In this document: piece after piece, positions 24,690 through 32,514 of the stretch
Numbering within the stretch: the stretch's first letter is position 1
Layout: each line of letters opens with the position of its first letter
Origin: an uncultured Collinsella sp.
Lineage (GTDB): Bacteria > Actinomycetota > Coriobacteriia > Coriobacteriales > Coriobacteriaceae
Assembly (NCBI GenBank): GCA_900543845.1
Contig: UQTD01000002.1
Coordinates: forward strand, 22,455-86,454
DNA: 64,000 nt
Reading direction: 5' to 3'
Translations under genes and position numbers: made by a program
The notes under the pieces: generated by a model
Told to the model about the DNA's origin: nothing
Databases searched by the model: none
The model's input: only the letters and a program-made list of their open reading frames with translations

Positions 24690-25349
24690 CTACGCGAGTT
24701 CCAGCAGCTCCGGCAGCTGGTCGATAATCTTGTCCGCGGCATCCTGGCTAAATCCAAAGCGCTCCTCGCGCTTGGCAATCACCGTCAGGCCAGCACGCTT
24801 ACCCGCGGTAATGCCCGGAACGGAATCTTCAACGCAGCAGCAGCGATTCGCGGGCAGCCCCAGGAGATCCAGCGCATGCAGGTAGATATCGGGCTCGGGC
24901 TTGCTCTCCTTAAACTGCTCGCCGCTCACCACATACTCAAAGGCATCCGACAGCCCGCACGCGTTGAGCACTTCCTCGATGCTAACCATGGGAGACGAGC
25001 TGGCAAGCGCCACGCGAACGCCACGGCGCGGCAGCTCTCGAATCGTATCCACGGCGCCTGGGTTAATCAAAGCCTGATAGTCGCGCGGACGCTTATGCGC
25101 CCACTCGTCCCAACGGGCCAACGCTTCCTCGCCAGTGAAATGCCCCTTACCGGCGCGCTCAAACCAATCGACCAGCATATGCAGGAAGAACTGATGCGAG
25201 GTACCGACCTGCCCATTCAACTCCTCTTGAGTCAGATTAAGCCCAAGCTCCTTGGCAAACGCGGCAGTCTCGCCCAGGTAGTAATACTCGGTATCGACAA
25301 TCACGCCGTCCATGTCAAAGATAACGGCGTCGAACGGAAATGCGGACAC
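24690..25349 (-). CDS. HAD-superfamily hydrolase, beta-phosphoglucomutase-like
   Basis: 219 residues. Motif I DAVIFDMDGVIVDTEY, helical cap (about 25-90), motif II LASSSP, Lys in FKESKPEPDIYL and motif IV CCVEDSVPG. This subfamily dephosphorylates small sugar phosphates or isomerises hexose phosphates. The GTG at 25349 has AGGGAGG five bases upstream. It precedes the FrlD-like kinase on the same strand with a 62-base gap and may act on a related sugar phosphate. Confidence 0.85.
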   Translation of the reverse strand: MSAFPFDAVIFDMDGVIVDTEYYYLGETAAFAKELGLNLTQEELNGQVGTSHQFFLHMLVDWFERAGKGHFTGEEALARWDEWAHKRPRDYQALINPGAVDTIRELPRRGVRVALASSSPMVSIEEVLNACGLSDAFEYVVSGEQFKESKPEPDIYLHALDLLGLPANRCCCVEDSVPGITAGKRAGLTVIAKREERFGFSQDAADKIIDQLPELLELA

Positions 25350-25361
25350 GGCACCCTCCCT

Positions 25362-25390
25362 AACAAAAGGGCGCCTGCAAGCAGGCGCCC
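25362..25390 (-). terminator. terminator of the 25413-26255 gene
   Basis: Perfect GGGCGCCTGC/GCAGGCGCCC palindrome (25369-25390) followed on the minus strand by TTTTG, directly upstream of the next gene's SD. Confidence 0.75.
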
Positions 25391-25412
25391 GAACCATGCA
25401 TTATCGGCGATT

Positions 25413-26255
25413 CTAACCCAGCAGCTTATCCAGCGCCACCGCAATACCGTCTTCGTTGTTATTGGCGGTCACCATCTGGGCCACGGCCTTAACCTCGTCA
25501 ACCGCGTTGCCCATGGCAACACCAGTGCCGGCCCACTCAATCATGGACTTGTCGTTCTGGCCGTCGCCAAACGATACGACCTCGCTGGCATCGATGCCGA
25601 GCTTGGGCAGGGCACCCTCGAGCGCACGGGCTTTGTCGATACCGGGCGCCGTAAACTCAAAGTACCAGTCGGCCGTAAACATACCAGAAAGCGTCTGAGT
25701 AAAGGGCGCGTACATCTCCTCGTGATGCGCTTGCAAATAGGTCGGGTCGCCCGCAGTGAGTAGCTTGTCCACGGGATAAGCATCAGCGACCTCATGCAGG
25801 CTCTCCACCTCGCGAATCTTAAGATCGCACGCGTCGCGCTCATACTTGACGATATTCTTCTGCGAGCCGTCAGGCAGCGTGATCATGCAATGGTACGAGT
25901 CCTCGACGTGCAAATCGCGACCGAGCGAAATCATAGGGATCACGTCAAAATTACGCAGATGATCAATCAGGCGATGCAATTCGTCGGCAGGCATAGCCTG
26001 ATCGAACAGCACCTCGTCGGTCTGGGCATCGACGACGTGAGCGCCGTTAAAGGCCACCAGCAGACCGTCATGGTTTTGAAGGTCGAGCTCCTGTGCCAAG
26101 GCGTGCAGCCCCCATGCGGGACGGCCCGAAGCCAAAATGAGCTTAATGCCCGACTCCTGCGCCGCGAGCAGCTTCTCGCGCGTACGCGGGCTAATCACTT
26201 TCTGATCGTTGGTGAGCGTACCGTCGATATCCATCGCGATGGCTTTGATTGCCAT
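25413..26255 (-). CDS. Cof-type HAD phosphatase
   Basis: 280 residues. Motif I AIAMDIDGTLTNDQ, motif II ILASGRP, Lys at IDKARALEG and motif IV VSFGDGQNDKSMIEWAG are those of the Cof/YidA class with a C2 cap. Members act on sugar phosphates, flavin or PLP intermediates; specificity cannot be read. Start at 26255 has GGGAGG six bases upstream; the longer frame to 26372 lacks one. Confidence 0.88.
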   Translation of the reverse strand: MAIKAIAMDIDGTLTNDQKVISPRTREKLLAAQESGIKLILASGRPAWGLHALAQELDLQNHDGLLVAFNGAHVVDAQTDEVLFDQAMPADELHRLIDHLRNFDVIPMISLGRDLHVEDSYHCMITLPDGSQKNIVKYERDACDLKIREVESLHEVADAYPVDKLLTAGDPTYLQAHHEEMYAPFTQTLSGMFTADWYFEFTAPGIDKARALEGALPKLGIDASEVVSFGDGQNDKSMIEWAGTGVAMGNAVDEVKAVAQMVTANNNEDGIAVALDKLLG

Positions 26256-26491
26256 ATATGCCTCCCTGTCATTGAACAACCTTGTCTGAGCCATCATACA
26301 GAACACCCACCGCGACTCTGTTTGCAACGGGCAAAAAGTCATATATTGTCTCAAACATGAACGGGACGCCATCTCGGGGCTCAGTCGTTCCAGCCCAAAC
26401 GCCGAGCCACCACATGCAAAGCTGGCGACACCAATCGCGACCGTTCCACAAATCTCATTTCATCCCGTAGAAAAAAATTCAAAATTAGTTC

Positions 26492-26545
26492 TTGTCAAAT
26501 CGGCAAAACGAACGTACTTTAAAGATGACCGCTCCGGTGGTCATC
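26492..26545 (+). promoter_or_regulatory. sigma-70-type promoter with palindrome at the start site
   Basis: TTGTCA (26492-26497), 17-base spacer, TACTTT (26515-26520). GATGACC (26524-26530) and GGTCATC (26539-26545) form an inverted repeat where transcription should begin, a typical repressor position. It would drive the three-gene cassette at 26863-29731. Upstream, 26256-26491 holds nothing else I can identify. Confidence 0.55.
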
Positions 26546-26650
26546 GTTTGATCGAGCATATTCAGTTTCAGTTTTCAGCGTGTAAGAGAAAGAAGATCGG
26601 CAAAGTACAACCCCAAACGCAATGACAACTTAATGAGGTAACTGCCACAT

Positions 26651-26745
26651 GTGAGGCACCCAGGGCATTGCTGTCTCGATTTTGAGCACGATGCCTTCCG
26701 CCTTGCATGGGCCGTTCCATCCCGCCCCTGCAGCAACTGCCTCAC
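26651..26745 (+). ncRNA. structured leader of the ClpP/VirD4 cassette
   Basis: GTGAGGCA (26651-26658) pairs perfectly with TGCCTCAC (26738-26745), enclosing a hairpin GGCAT...ATGCC with inner TGCT...AGCA (26664-26695) and a small ATGG/CCAT stem (26707-26720). It is followed by an unstructured, G-poor stretch with repeated ACATCA words up to the SD at 26853. No known riboswitch class is recognised. Confidence 0.35.
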
Positions 26746-26862
26746 GGGCTCATTGAAAACCGCATAGCACCCCCACGTCAGCACATCACCCACGGCAAGC
26801 ACATCACTCACGACAACCAACACATCAACAAACAGCACGAACATCAACCGATTGGAGAAGCT

Positions 26863-27753
26863 ATGACAAACCACCACGCTGAAGACGGCGATAAGAAAAG
26901 CATTCTGGATGCCCGCATTGAGCGAGCATATGCAAACGAATATGACGCCGCCTTTGCCGCCGCGACCATCAAGAACTACGCGTCGCTACCGCTCGCGACG
27001 ATCTTGGCCGACCACCCTCAACTGCTGAAGCGCTGCACAAAGATCATGGGCGACCCCGAGATTCGCAAACTGACAGACCCCTATGCCCCAAAACGCGACA
27101 ACGATTCGTACGTTCTTACCGTAGGCTGCCTAGCCCATATGCTTACGGCGCTCGACACGAAACTCAAGCTCGAATGGGAACCCGACGAGCGTCATGAACT
27201 CGAAAGCAAGCGGAACACCCTGCGCACCGCACTGTTCCTTCCGTTGGACGGCCTCAAGCGCTGCAACGTCGAGCTCAATACACAGGCGCGGCAAAAGCCC
27301 GGAACCACGGGGCAGAAAACTCCAAGACCCCATGCGGCCATCGTCGACCGCAACCGATATAACCGCATGACCGCGCACTTTTCCGCCGAGGGAGCAGCCA
27401 TAAGGACGCTGATCGACCTGCTGTGCCTCCTGAGCATCAACGAACTATTTGAGGGCTATCTCGCCCTTGTTCCCGCGACGGCACCCAAGTCGGTAGCAAA
27501 GATCATCGAGACCTGCAGACGCCAGTTTGAGCGCCATCGCAATGGCAGCGAGATGAACGCCAGCATCGCGCAGTACTACACGGCCCATTACAAAAAAGAC
27601 GGATGTGCCCCTGTCGAGCATCAGCTGCGGCTCGCCTATACCACGCCCGTCGCAACGCTCCATCGCTTTGGAGCCCTTGGCGCTTGCGAGCCGCACGAAC
27701 AGGCAGCCTGCCCCACAACCGAGCTCGATCTCAGGCTCGGACGAACCCTGTAG
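26863..27753 (+). CDS. hypothetical helical protein, first gene of the ClpP/VirD4 cassette
   Basis: 296 residues, predicted mostly alpha-helical and soluble, with no signal peptide. A basic, Pro-rich loop (QARQKPGTTGQKTPRPH, about 140-158) separates two helical halves; the second begins DRNRYNRMTAHFSAEGAAIR. TTGGAG lies 5 bases before the ATG at 26863. Family unrecognised. It precedes a ClpP-like protease by 63 bases and shares its promoter, so it may be an adaptor, substrate or DNA-binding component of the cassette. Confidence 0.7.
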   Translation: MTNHHAEDGDKKSILDARIERAYANEYDAAFAAATIKNYASLPLATILADHPQLLKRCTKIMGDPEIRKLTDPYAPKRDNDSYVLTVGCLAHMLTALDTKLKLEWEPDERHELESKRNTLRTALFLPLDGLKRCNVELNTQARQKPGTTGQKTPRPHAAIVDRNRYNRMTAHFSAEGAAIRTLIDLLCLLSINELFEGYLALVPATAPKSVAKIIETCRRQFERHRNGSEMNASIAQYYTAHYKKDGCAPVEHQLRLAYTTPVATLHRFGALGACEPHEQAACPTTELDLRLGRTL

Positions 27754-27816
27754 CCCGCCAGCCCCTCCGCGGGCAACAATCCTATTCCACAGCACAACCA
27801 ACAGAAAGGAGTCCTC

Positions 27817-28434
27817 ATGGACACCAATCATTCCCCCATCATCAGCCCCCTCACCATGCGTGAATCCGCCCGAGGCATCACGCTCACCAGCATTTACGAT
27901 GAGATGCTCGCCCGTCGCGAGCTCTCCGTCATGGGAAACATCGAAACCTCGATGGCCCACGACCTATGCCAGCAGATCCGCCTGCTCGATGCCACCGACC
28001 CCAGCCGCCCCATCACCATATTTGTCGCCAGCGCCGGCGGAAGCGTGCGATCGGGTCTTGCGATCTATGACGCCATGCGCCTCGCATCGTGCCCCATCCG
28101 CACCGTCTGCCTGGAATTCGCCGCGTCCATGGGCGCCGTAATCTTTATGGGCGGCGACGATCGACGTATGGCGCCCCATGCAGAGCTCATGATTCACGAC
28201 CCGCTGATCCCCCAGGGGGCAGGCGGCTCGGCACTTGCGCTGCAGGAAACCAGCCGGCGTCTCATGCAGACCCGCAAGACCCTCACGCAAATCCTCTCGG
28301 ACCGCAGCGGCCTCACGCCCAAGCGCATCCAGTCCCTCACTGCAAAAGACACCTACCTTTCGGCCAAGCGCGCCGTCGAGCTCGGCTTTGCCCACGAAAT
28401 CCTCTCGACCACCAAGGAGGTCGCCCATGTCTAA
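27817..28434 (+). CDS. ClpP-like serine protease in a VirD4 cassette
   Basis: 205 residues, normal ClpP length. Motifs: ITIFVASAGGSVRSGLAIYD (about 68-87), catalytic Ser in EFAASMGAVIFMGG (about 104), His in APHAELMIHDPL (about 127; canonical MIHQP reads MIHDP) and a candidate Asp in TAKDTYLSAKRAVELGF. ClpP forms barrels fed by AAA+ unfoldases; none is encoded here. GAAAGGAG stands 6 bases before the ATG. Its stop overlaps the downstream VirD4-like gene by 8 bases (ATGTCTAA), implying coupled, near-equal synthesis. ClpP-like proteins also occur in conjugative elements and phages. Confidence 0.82.
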   Translation: MDTNHSPIISPLTMRESARGITLTSIYDEMLARRELSVMGNIETSMAHDLCQQIRLLDATDPSRPITIFVASAGGSVRSGLAIYDAMRLASCPIRTVCLEFAASMGAVIFMGGDDRRMAPHAELMIHDPLIPQGAGGSALALQETSRRLMQTRKTLTQILSDRSGLTPKRIQSLTAKDTYLSAKRAVELGFAHEILSTTKEVAHV

Positions 28435-29731
28435 CCTCGCCAGCCGCCTCGCCGCATCTGAGTCCGCATCGTCCACCATCCTCGCCAAGGATCGAACGCT
28501 TTCCTGCGACACCCGCCAAACGGGACTCAACAACAACGCACTTGTAATCGGCCCCTCGGGAGCCGGCAAGACCCGAAACGTCCTCAAGCCCAACCTGCTG
28601 CAAATGAACGCAAGCTACATCGTGCTCGACACCAAAGGCACGCTCTGTCGCGAAGTGGGACCCGTGCTGGCAGCCCACGGTTACCGCGCGCAATGTCTCA
28701 ACTTCGCCGACCTCAACACCGTCCCGGCCCTTGCGCCCGGCATCGAGCGCTGCGGCTACAACCCCCTGAGGCACATTCGCCGCAAGGCGGACGGCAGGCC
28801 CAACCAGCAGGACATCCTCTCGGTGGCAAAGGCCATCTGCCCCATCGAGGACAACAACCAGCCTTTTTGGGATCATGCGGCGGCAAACCTGCTGTCGTGT
28901 CTTATCGCCTACGTCACCGAACAGCTACCCGCCGACGAGCAGACGATCAGCTCGGTCATCAAGCTGATCGAGCACCTGCAGGACGGTGCCACGGCCCGAT
29001 TGTTTGACGATCTGATCACGACCGACCCCCAAAGCTATGCCCTCTCGCTATGGCGGCGCTACGCCATTACGCAAAATGCCGAGCGCATGCACGCGAGCAT
29101 CGTCGGCATCCTTGCCGAAAAGGTCATGTGTCTGGGATTCGACGGTGCGGCACAGCTCTATCGTGAGTGCCATCAGGTGGACTTCGCTTCCATGGGACAC
29201 ACCCCCTGCGCCCTGTTTGTAACCGTAAGCGATATTGACCGCAATCTCGATCCGCTGACCGGCCTCTTTATTACGCAGGCGTTTATGGGCCTCATTCGCG
29301 AAGCCGATAGGCAGCCCGACGGCAGCCTGCCCGTGCCCGTGCGCTTTATGCTCGATGACTTCGCAAATCTGCAGATCCCCCAGATCGACAACGTGCTCTC
29401 GATTATCCGAAGCCGCAACATCTGGGCAACGCTGCTATTACAGTCGACCAATCAGCTCGATGCGTTCTATGGCGAGGCACGCGCACGCTCCATCATGGGC
29501 AACTGCGACACGCATCTGGTGCTGGCGTTCCAGGATCCCGAGAGCGCCCGGGTGTTTTCCGACCGCGCCGACGCGCTGCCCAGCACGCTCATGGCGACGC
29601 CGATCGATCGCTCGTGGCTCTTTGTACGCGGTCGCACTCCCGAACAGGTCGAGCGCTTTAGGCTCGAAGACCATCCGCTCTACGGGGAGCTGCCCGAGGC
29701 GCAGCGAGACCATGCGGAGGCCGAGATCTAG
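28427..29731 (+). CDS. VirD4/TraG-like ATPase without membrane domain
   Basis: 434 residues. Walker A VIGPSGAGKTRN lies at about residue 42 and Walker B RFMLDDFANLQIPQ near 306, with LLLQSTNQLD (sensor-like) near 337 and the TraG-type YNPLRHIR near 106. Type IV coupling proteins pump DNA or protein and normally carry one or more N-terminal membrane helices; here the protein begins only about 40 residues before the P-loop and has none, so it should be cytosolic. AAGGAGG seven bases before the ATG. No relaxase, VirB genes or integrase lie nearby. See findings for a possible joint role with ClpP. Confidence 0.85.
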   Translation: MSNLASRLAASESASSTILAKDRTLSCDTRQTGLNNNALVIGPSGAGKTRNVLKPNLLQMNASYIVLDTKGTLCREVGPVLAAHGYRAQCLNFADLNTVPALAPGIERCGYNPLRHIRRKADGRPNQQDILSVAKAICPIEDNNQPFWDHAAANLLSCLIAYVTEQLPADEQTISSVIKLIEHLQDGATARLFDDLITTDPQSYALSLWRRYAITQNAERMHASIVGILAEKVMCLGFDGAAQLYRECHQVDFASMGHTPCALFVTVSDIDRNLDPLTGLFITQAFMGLIREADRQPDGSLPVPVRFMLDDFANLQIPQIDNVLSIIRSRNIWATLLLQSTNQLDAFYGEARARSIMGNCDTHLVLAFQDPESARVFSDRADALPSTLMATPIDRSWLFVRGRTPEQVERFRLEDHPLYGELPEAQRDHAEAEI

Positions 29732-29803
29732 GCGCAGGGTTCTCGCAGCGCGCGGCGCCCCGGCGATGTTCCACAAAGGCCGTGCGCCCCGGGACCACGG
29801 CAA

Positions 29804-29840
29804 AGCAAAGGGGCCCGCATCCGATAGGATACGGGCCCCT
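29804..29840. terminator. intrinsic terminator between the cassette and pgi
   Basis: GGGGCCCG/CGGGCCCC with inner TCC/GGA; minus-strand tail TTTGCTTTG. It ends pgi and may also stop the convergent cassette transcript. Confidence 0.75.
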
Positions 29841-29872
29841 GACTATAAGGCGCGATGCGTTAACAGCAGCGA

Positions 29873-31567
29873 CTACTTACGGTGAGCGCGGTAGAACTCG
29901 ATGAGCGCCTGGGTCGAAGCGTCCTGCTCGGCCTTGGCGGCGTCGTCGTGGAAGGCAGGGGTAATCTGCTTGGCAAGCTGCTTGCCCAGCTCGACGCCCC
30001 ACTGGTCGTAGGAGTCAATGCCCCAGACCGTGCCCTCGACAAACGTGATGTGCTCGTACAGGGCGATGAGCTCGCCGAGTGCGAACGGGGTCAGCGTGTC
30101 GCCGAAGATCGAGGTCGTCGGACGGTTGCCCTCAAAGCAGCGGGCCGGGACGATCTGCTCGGGCGTGCCCTCGGCACGAACCTCGTCGGCAGTCTTACCA
30201 AAGGCGAGAGCCTTGGTCTGGGCCAGGAAGTTGCCCAGGAACAGCTCATGCACATCCTGACCGCTATCGGTCGCAGGGTTGGCGGTATTGGCAAAGGCGA
30301 TGAAGTCGGCCGGAACCACCACGGTGCCCTGGTGCAGCAGCTGATAAAAGGCATGCTGGCCGTTGGTGCCGGGCTCGCCCCAGAAGATCTCGCCGGTATC
30401 GGAGGTCACAGCGCTGCCGTCCCAGCGGACGTGCTTGCCGTTGGACTCCATGGTGAGCTGCTGCAGGTAAGCCGGGAAGCGGTGCAGATACTGGCAGTAC
30501 GGAAGCACGGCGTGGCTCTTGGAGCCGAAGAAGTTGACGTACCAGACGTTGAACAGGCCCATCAGCGCGACGGCGTTGCTCTCGAGCGGCGTGTTGCAGA
30601 AGTACTCGTCAATGGCATGGAAGCCCTCGAGGAACTGCTGGAAGCGCTCGGGGCCGAGCACGACGATCAGCGACAGGCCCACGGCGGAGTCGACGGAGTA
30701 GCGGCCGCCGACCCAGTTCCAGAAGCCGAAGGCGTTGGCGGGGTCGATACCGAAGGCCTCAACCTTCTCGAGTGCGGTGGAAACGGCGACGAAGTGCTTT
30801 GCCACGGCCTCGGCGTTCTGCTCCTCGGAGCCATCGATGGCGCCCTGAGCCTTGAGCTGCTCGAGCATCCAGGTCTTGACTTCGCGAGCGTTGGTGAGGG
30901 TCTCGAGCGTGGTGAAGGTCTTGGAGACGATGATCACGAGCGTGGTCTCGGGATCGAGGCCCTTGAGCTTCTCGGCCTGATCGTTGGGGTCGATGTTGGA
31001 GATGTAGCGGCAGTCGATACCGGCGTCGGCGTAGGGACGCAGGGCCTCGTAGGCCATGACCGGGCCCAGATCGGAGCCACCGATGCCGACGGACACCAGG
31101 TGCTCGATCTTCTTGCCGGTAACGCCCTTCCACTCACCGGAGCGCACGCGCTCGGCGAAGGCGTACATGCGGTCGAGGACCTCGTGCACGTCGGCGACGA
31201 CATCCTGGCCGTCAACGATGAGCTGACCCTTCTCGCTTGCCGGACGGCGAAGCGCGGTATGCAGAACAGCGCGGTCCTCGGTGGTGTTGATGTGCTCGCC
31301 GGAGAACATGGCGTCGCGGCGCTCCTCGAGCTTCACCTCGCGGGCAAGATCGCACAGCAGCTTGACGGTCTCATCGGTCACCAGGTTCTTGGACAGGTCG
31401 AAGTGCAGGTCACCGGCATCAAAGCTCAGCTTGTTCACGCGCTCTGCATCGGCAGCAAACCATGCCTTAAGGTCGATACCCTCGGCCTCGAGCTTCTCCT
31501 GATGGGCCTCGAGCGCCTTCCAAGCGGCGGTCGACGTAGCGTCGATAGGTGCGGCAACAGTTGCCAT
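29873..31567 (-). CDS. pgi: glucose-6-phosphate isomerase
   Basis: 564 residues, long form. [38 protein letters not shown] (signature) and [11 protein letters not shown] (second signature with the catalytic Lys) are all present. It interconverts glucose-6-P and fructose-6-P in glycolysis. Start at 31567 (MATVAAP) with GAGGAGG seven bases upstream; the frame from 31594 only adds nine residues. Monocistronic, ending at the 29804-29840 terminator. A 583-codon open frame on the other strand is a shadow. Confidence 0.95.
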   Translation of the reverse strand: MATVAAPIDATSTAAWKALEAHQEKLEAEGIDLKAWFAADAERVNKLSFDAGDLHFDLSKNLVTDETVKLLCDLAREVKLEERRDAMFSGEHINTTEDRAVLHTALRRPASEKGQLIVDGQDVVADVHEVLDRMYAFAERVRSGEWKGVTGKKIEHLVSVGIGGSDLGPVMAYEALRPYADAGIDCRYISNIDPNDQAEKLKGLDPETTLVIIVSKTFTTLETLTNAREVKTWMLEQLKAQGAIDGSEEQNAEAVAKHFVAVSTALEKVEAFGIDPANAFGFWNWVGGRYSVDSAVGLSLIVVLGPERFQQFLEGFHAIDEYFCNTPLESNAVALMGLFNVWYVNFFGSKSHAVLPYCQYLHRFPAYLQQLTMESNGKHVRWDGSAVTSDTGEIFWGEPGTNGQHAFYQLLHQGTVVVPADFIAFANTANPATDSGQDVHELFLGNFLAQTKALAFGKTADEVRAEGTPEQIVPARCFEGNRPTTSIFGDTLTPFALGELIALYEHITFVEGTVWGIDSYDQWGVELGKQLAKQITPAFHDDAAKAEQDASTQALIEFYRAHRK

Positions 31568-31695
31568 AAAGTCCTCCTCAACATACGGGCGCATACCTCC
31601 ATGCGCCCGGATAATCAGATGCCCTTATTCTAGCGCAGGTCAAGACCGTAATCAGCGAGCGTTGCCAATTCGCCCCCAAACGGCGACCGACCAAA

Positions 31696-31755
31696 AAGGG
31701 ACAGGTTTATTTTGGCAGGTCAAACGCTTTACCTACCAAAATTAACCTGTCCCTT
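31696..31755. repeat. REP-like palindrome D with GGGACAGGTT arms
   Basis: AAGGGACAGGTTTATTTTGG (31696-31715) and CCAAAATTAACCTGTCCCTT (31736-31755) pair at 19 of 20 positions; AGGT/ACCT extends the stem inward. The core word is that of repeats B1 and B2, and a single arm recurs at 32424-32442. It ends 11 bases from the stop of the truncated dehydrogenase. Confidence 0.75.
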
Positions 31756-31766
31756 CCTGTCAGGTG

Positions 31767-32342
31767 CTAGGCCGCCGCGCACACGCTGCCGAGCAGCTCG
31801 CGCAGAGGAGACCCAATGCCCTCAAGCAGTTCGGGAGCGATAATGGCAAAAACGGGAACCTCGCCGGCCCCCACGACGGCAGGCACTTTGCCCTCCGAGA
31901 CAATACATCCATAAGGGACAAAACCGTCTTCGCCGGCATCGAGTACCGCCATGCGACGCGCGAGTTCGCGCGCAAAGCCGGCAGTATCGGCATCGCCGAT
32001 CGCCAGGACAAAGTCCACGCCTTCGTCGGTCGCTAGGGCCACGGCCTCATCAACCAAATCGTCTCCCCCGTCGCCCCCGACCAAACCGCAACGAAAGAGC
32101 ACGCGTTCGAGCAGGGCGCGATCGAGCGAGCCGAGTGCCGCCGAGACGAGCTCATCACGCGTATGCTTGTCACCGCCCAGCACGACCAGCGCCTTGGTGC
32201 CGCCGTAGTGAGCGACCAATCGTCCACACCAGCGAGCCACGTCTCCATCCGCAACCAAGCGCGTCGGCATACCAAACCCATAGTTGACCATCTTTCCCAC
32301 AACCCTTCCGTGCGTATAGGCGGTATCAATCGTTAGGCTCAT
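31767..32342 (-). pseudogene. truncated iron-containing alcohol dehydrogenase (N-terminal domain only)
   Basis: 191 residues, against about 380-390 for the family. MVNYGFGMPTRLVADGDVAR and KALVVLGG match the start of BdhA/YqhD-type Fe-ADHs. The cofactor loop normally GGGSxxDxAK reads AIGDADTAGFAREL, and the whole C-terminal metal-binding domain (the His/Asp ligands) is missing. It cannot be a working dehydrogenase. The open frame survives, so a retained nucleotide-binding role is possible, but remnant is more likely. Palindrome D lies just beyond its 3' end. Confidence 0.6.
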
Positions 32343-32423
32343 GCTAAGAAGCGAGGTTTTCCGAGCTGTTTCACGCTCTTTAGAGCTGCGTTAAAACCCG
32401 ATCCAACCGCACGACCATACCCA

Positions 32424-32442
32424 CCAAAAAGGGACAGGTTTT
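32424..32442 (+). repeat. solo arm of the GGGACAGGTT repeat
   Basis: CCAAAAAGGGACAGGTTTT is almost identical to the left arm and flank of palindrome D (31691-31709) but lacks a partner arm. It lies just upstream of the LexA boxes. Confidence 0.6.
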
Positions 32443-32469
32443 GACGATGTCCGCGCAAGCGGGTATTAT

Positions 32470-32500
32470 CGAACATGTATTCGATAAGAACATGTGTTTG
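32470..32500 (+). promoter_or_regulatory. two tandem LexA (SOS) boxes
   Basis: CGAACATGTATTCG (32470-32483) and AGAACATGTGTTTG (32487-32500) both fit the Gram-positive/actinobacterial LexA pattern CGAAC-N4-GTTCG with minor deviations. Centres are 17 bases apart. They lie immediately upstream of the Y-family polymerase SD. Confidence 0.75.
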
Positions 32501-32514
32501 ATGGAAGGGCACGG

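Noticed and set aside
26863..29731. complete integrative conjugative element
   Set aside because: Only a VirD4-like ATPase and ClpP are present; no relaxase, VirB/TraE-type genes, integrase or att repeats.
30018..30260. short plus-strand ORFs inside pgi
   Set aside because: Shadows without ribosome sites.
29882..31633. 583-codon open frame on the plus strand opposite pgi
   Set aside because: Exact antisense of a clear glucose-6-phosphate isomerase; composition is a shadow of high-GC codon use (Val/Gly/Leu/Asp-rich), with no motif.
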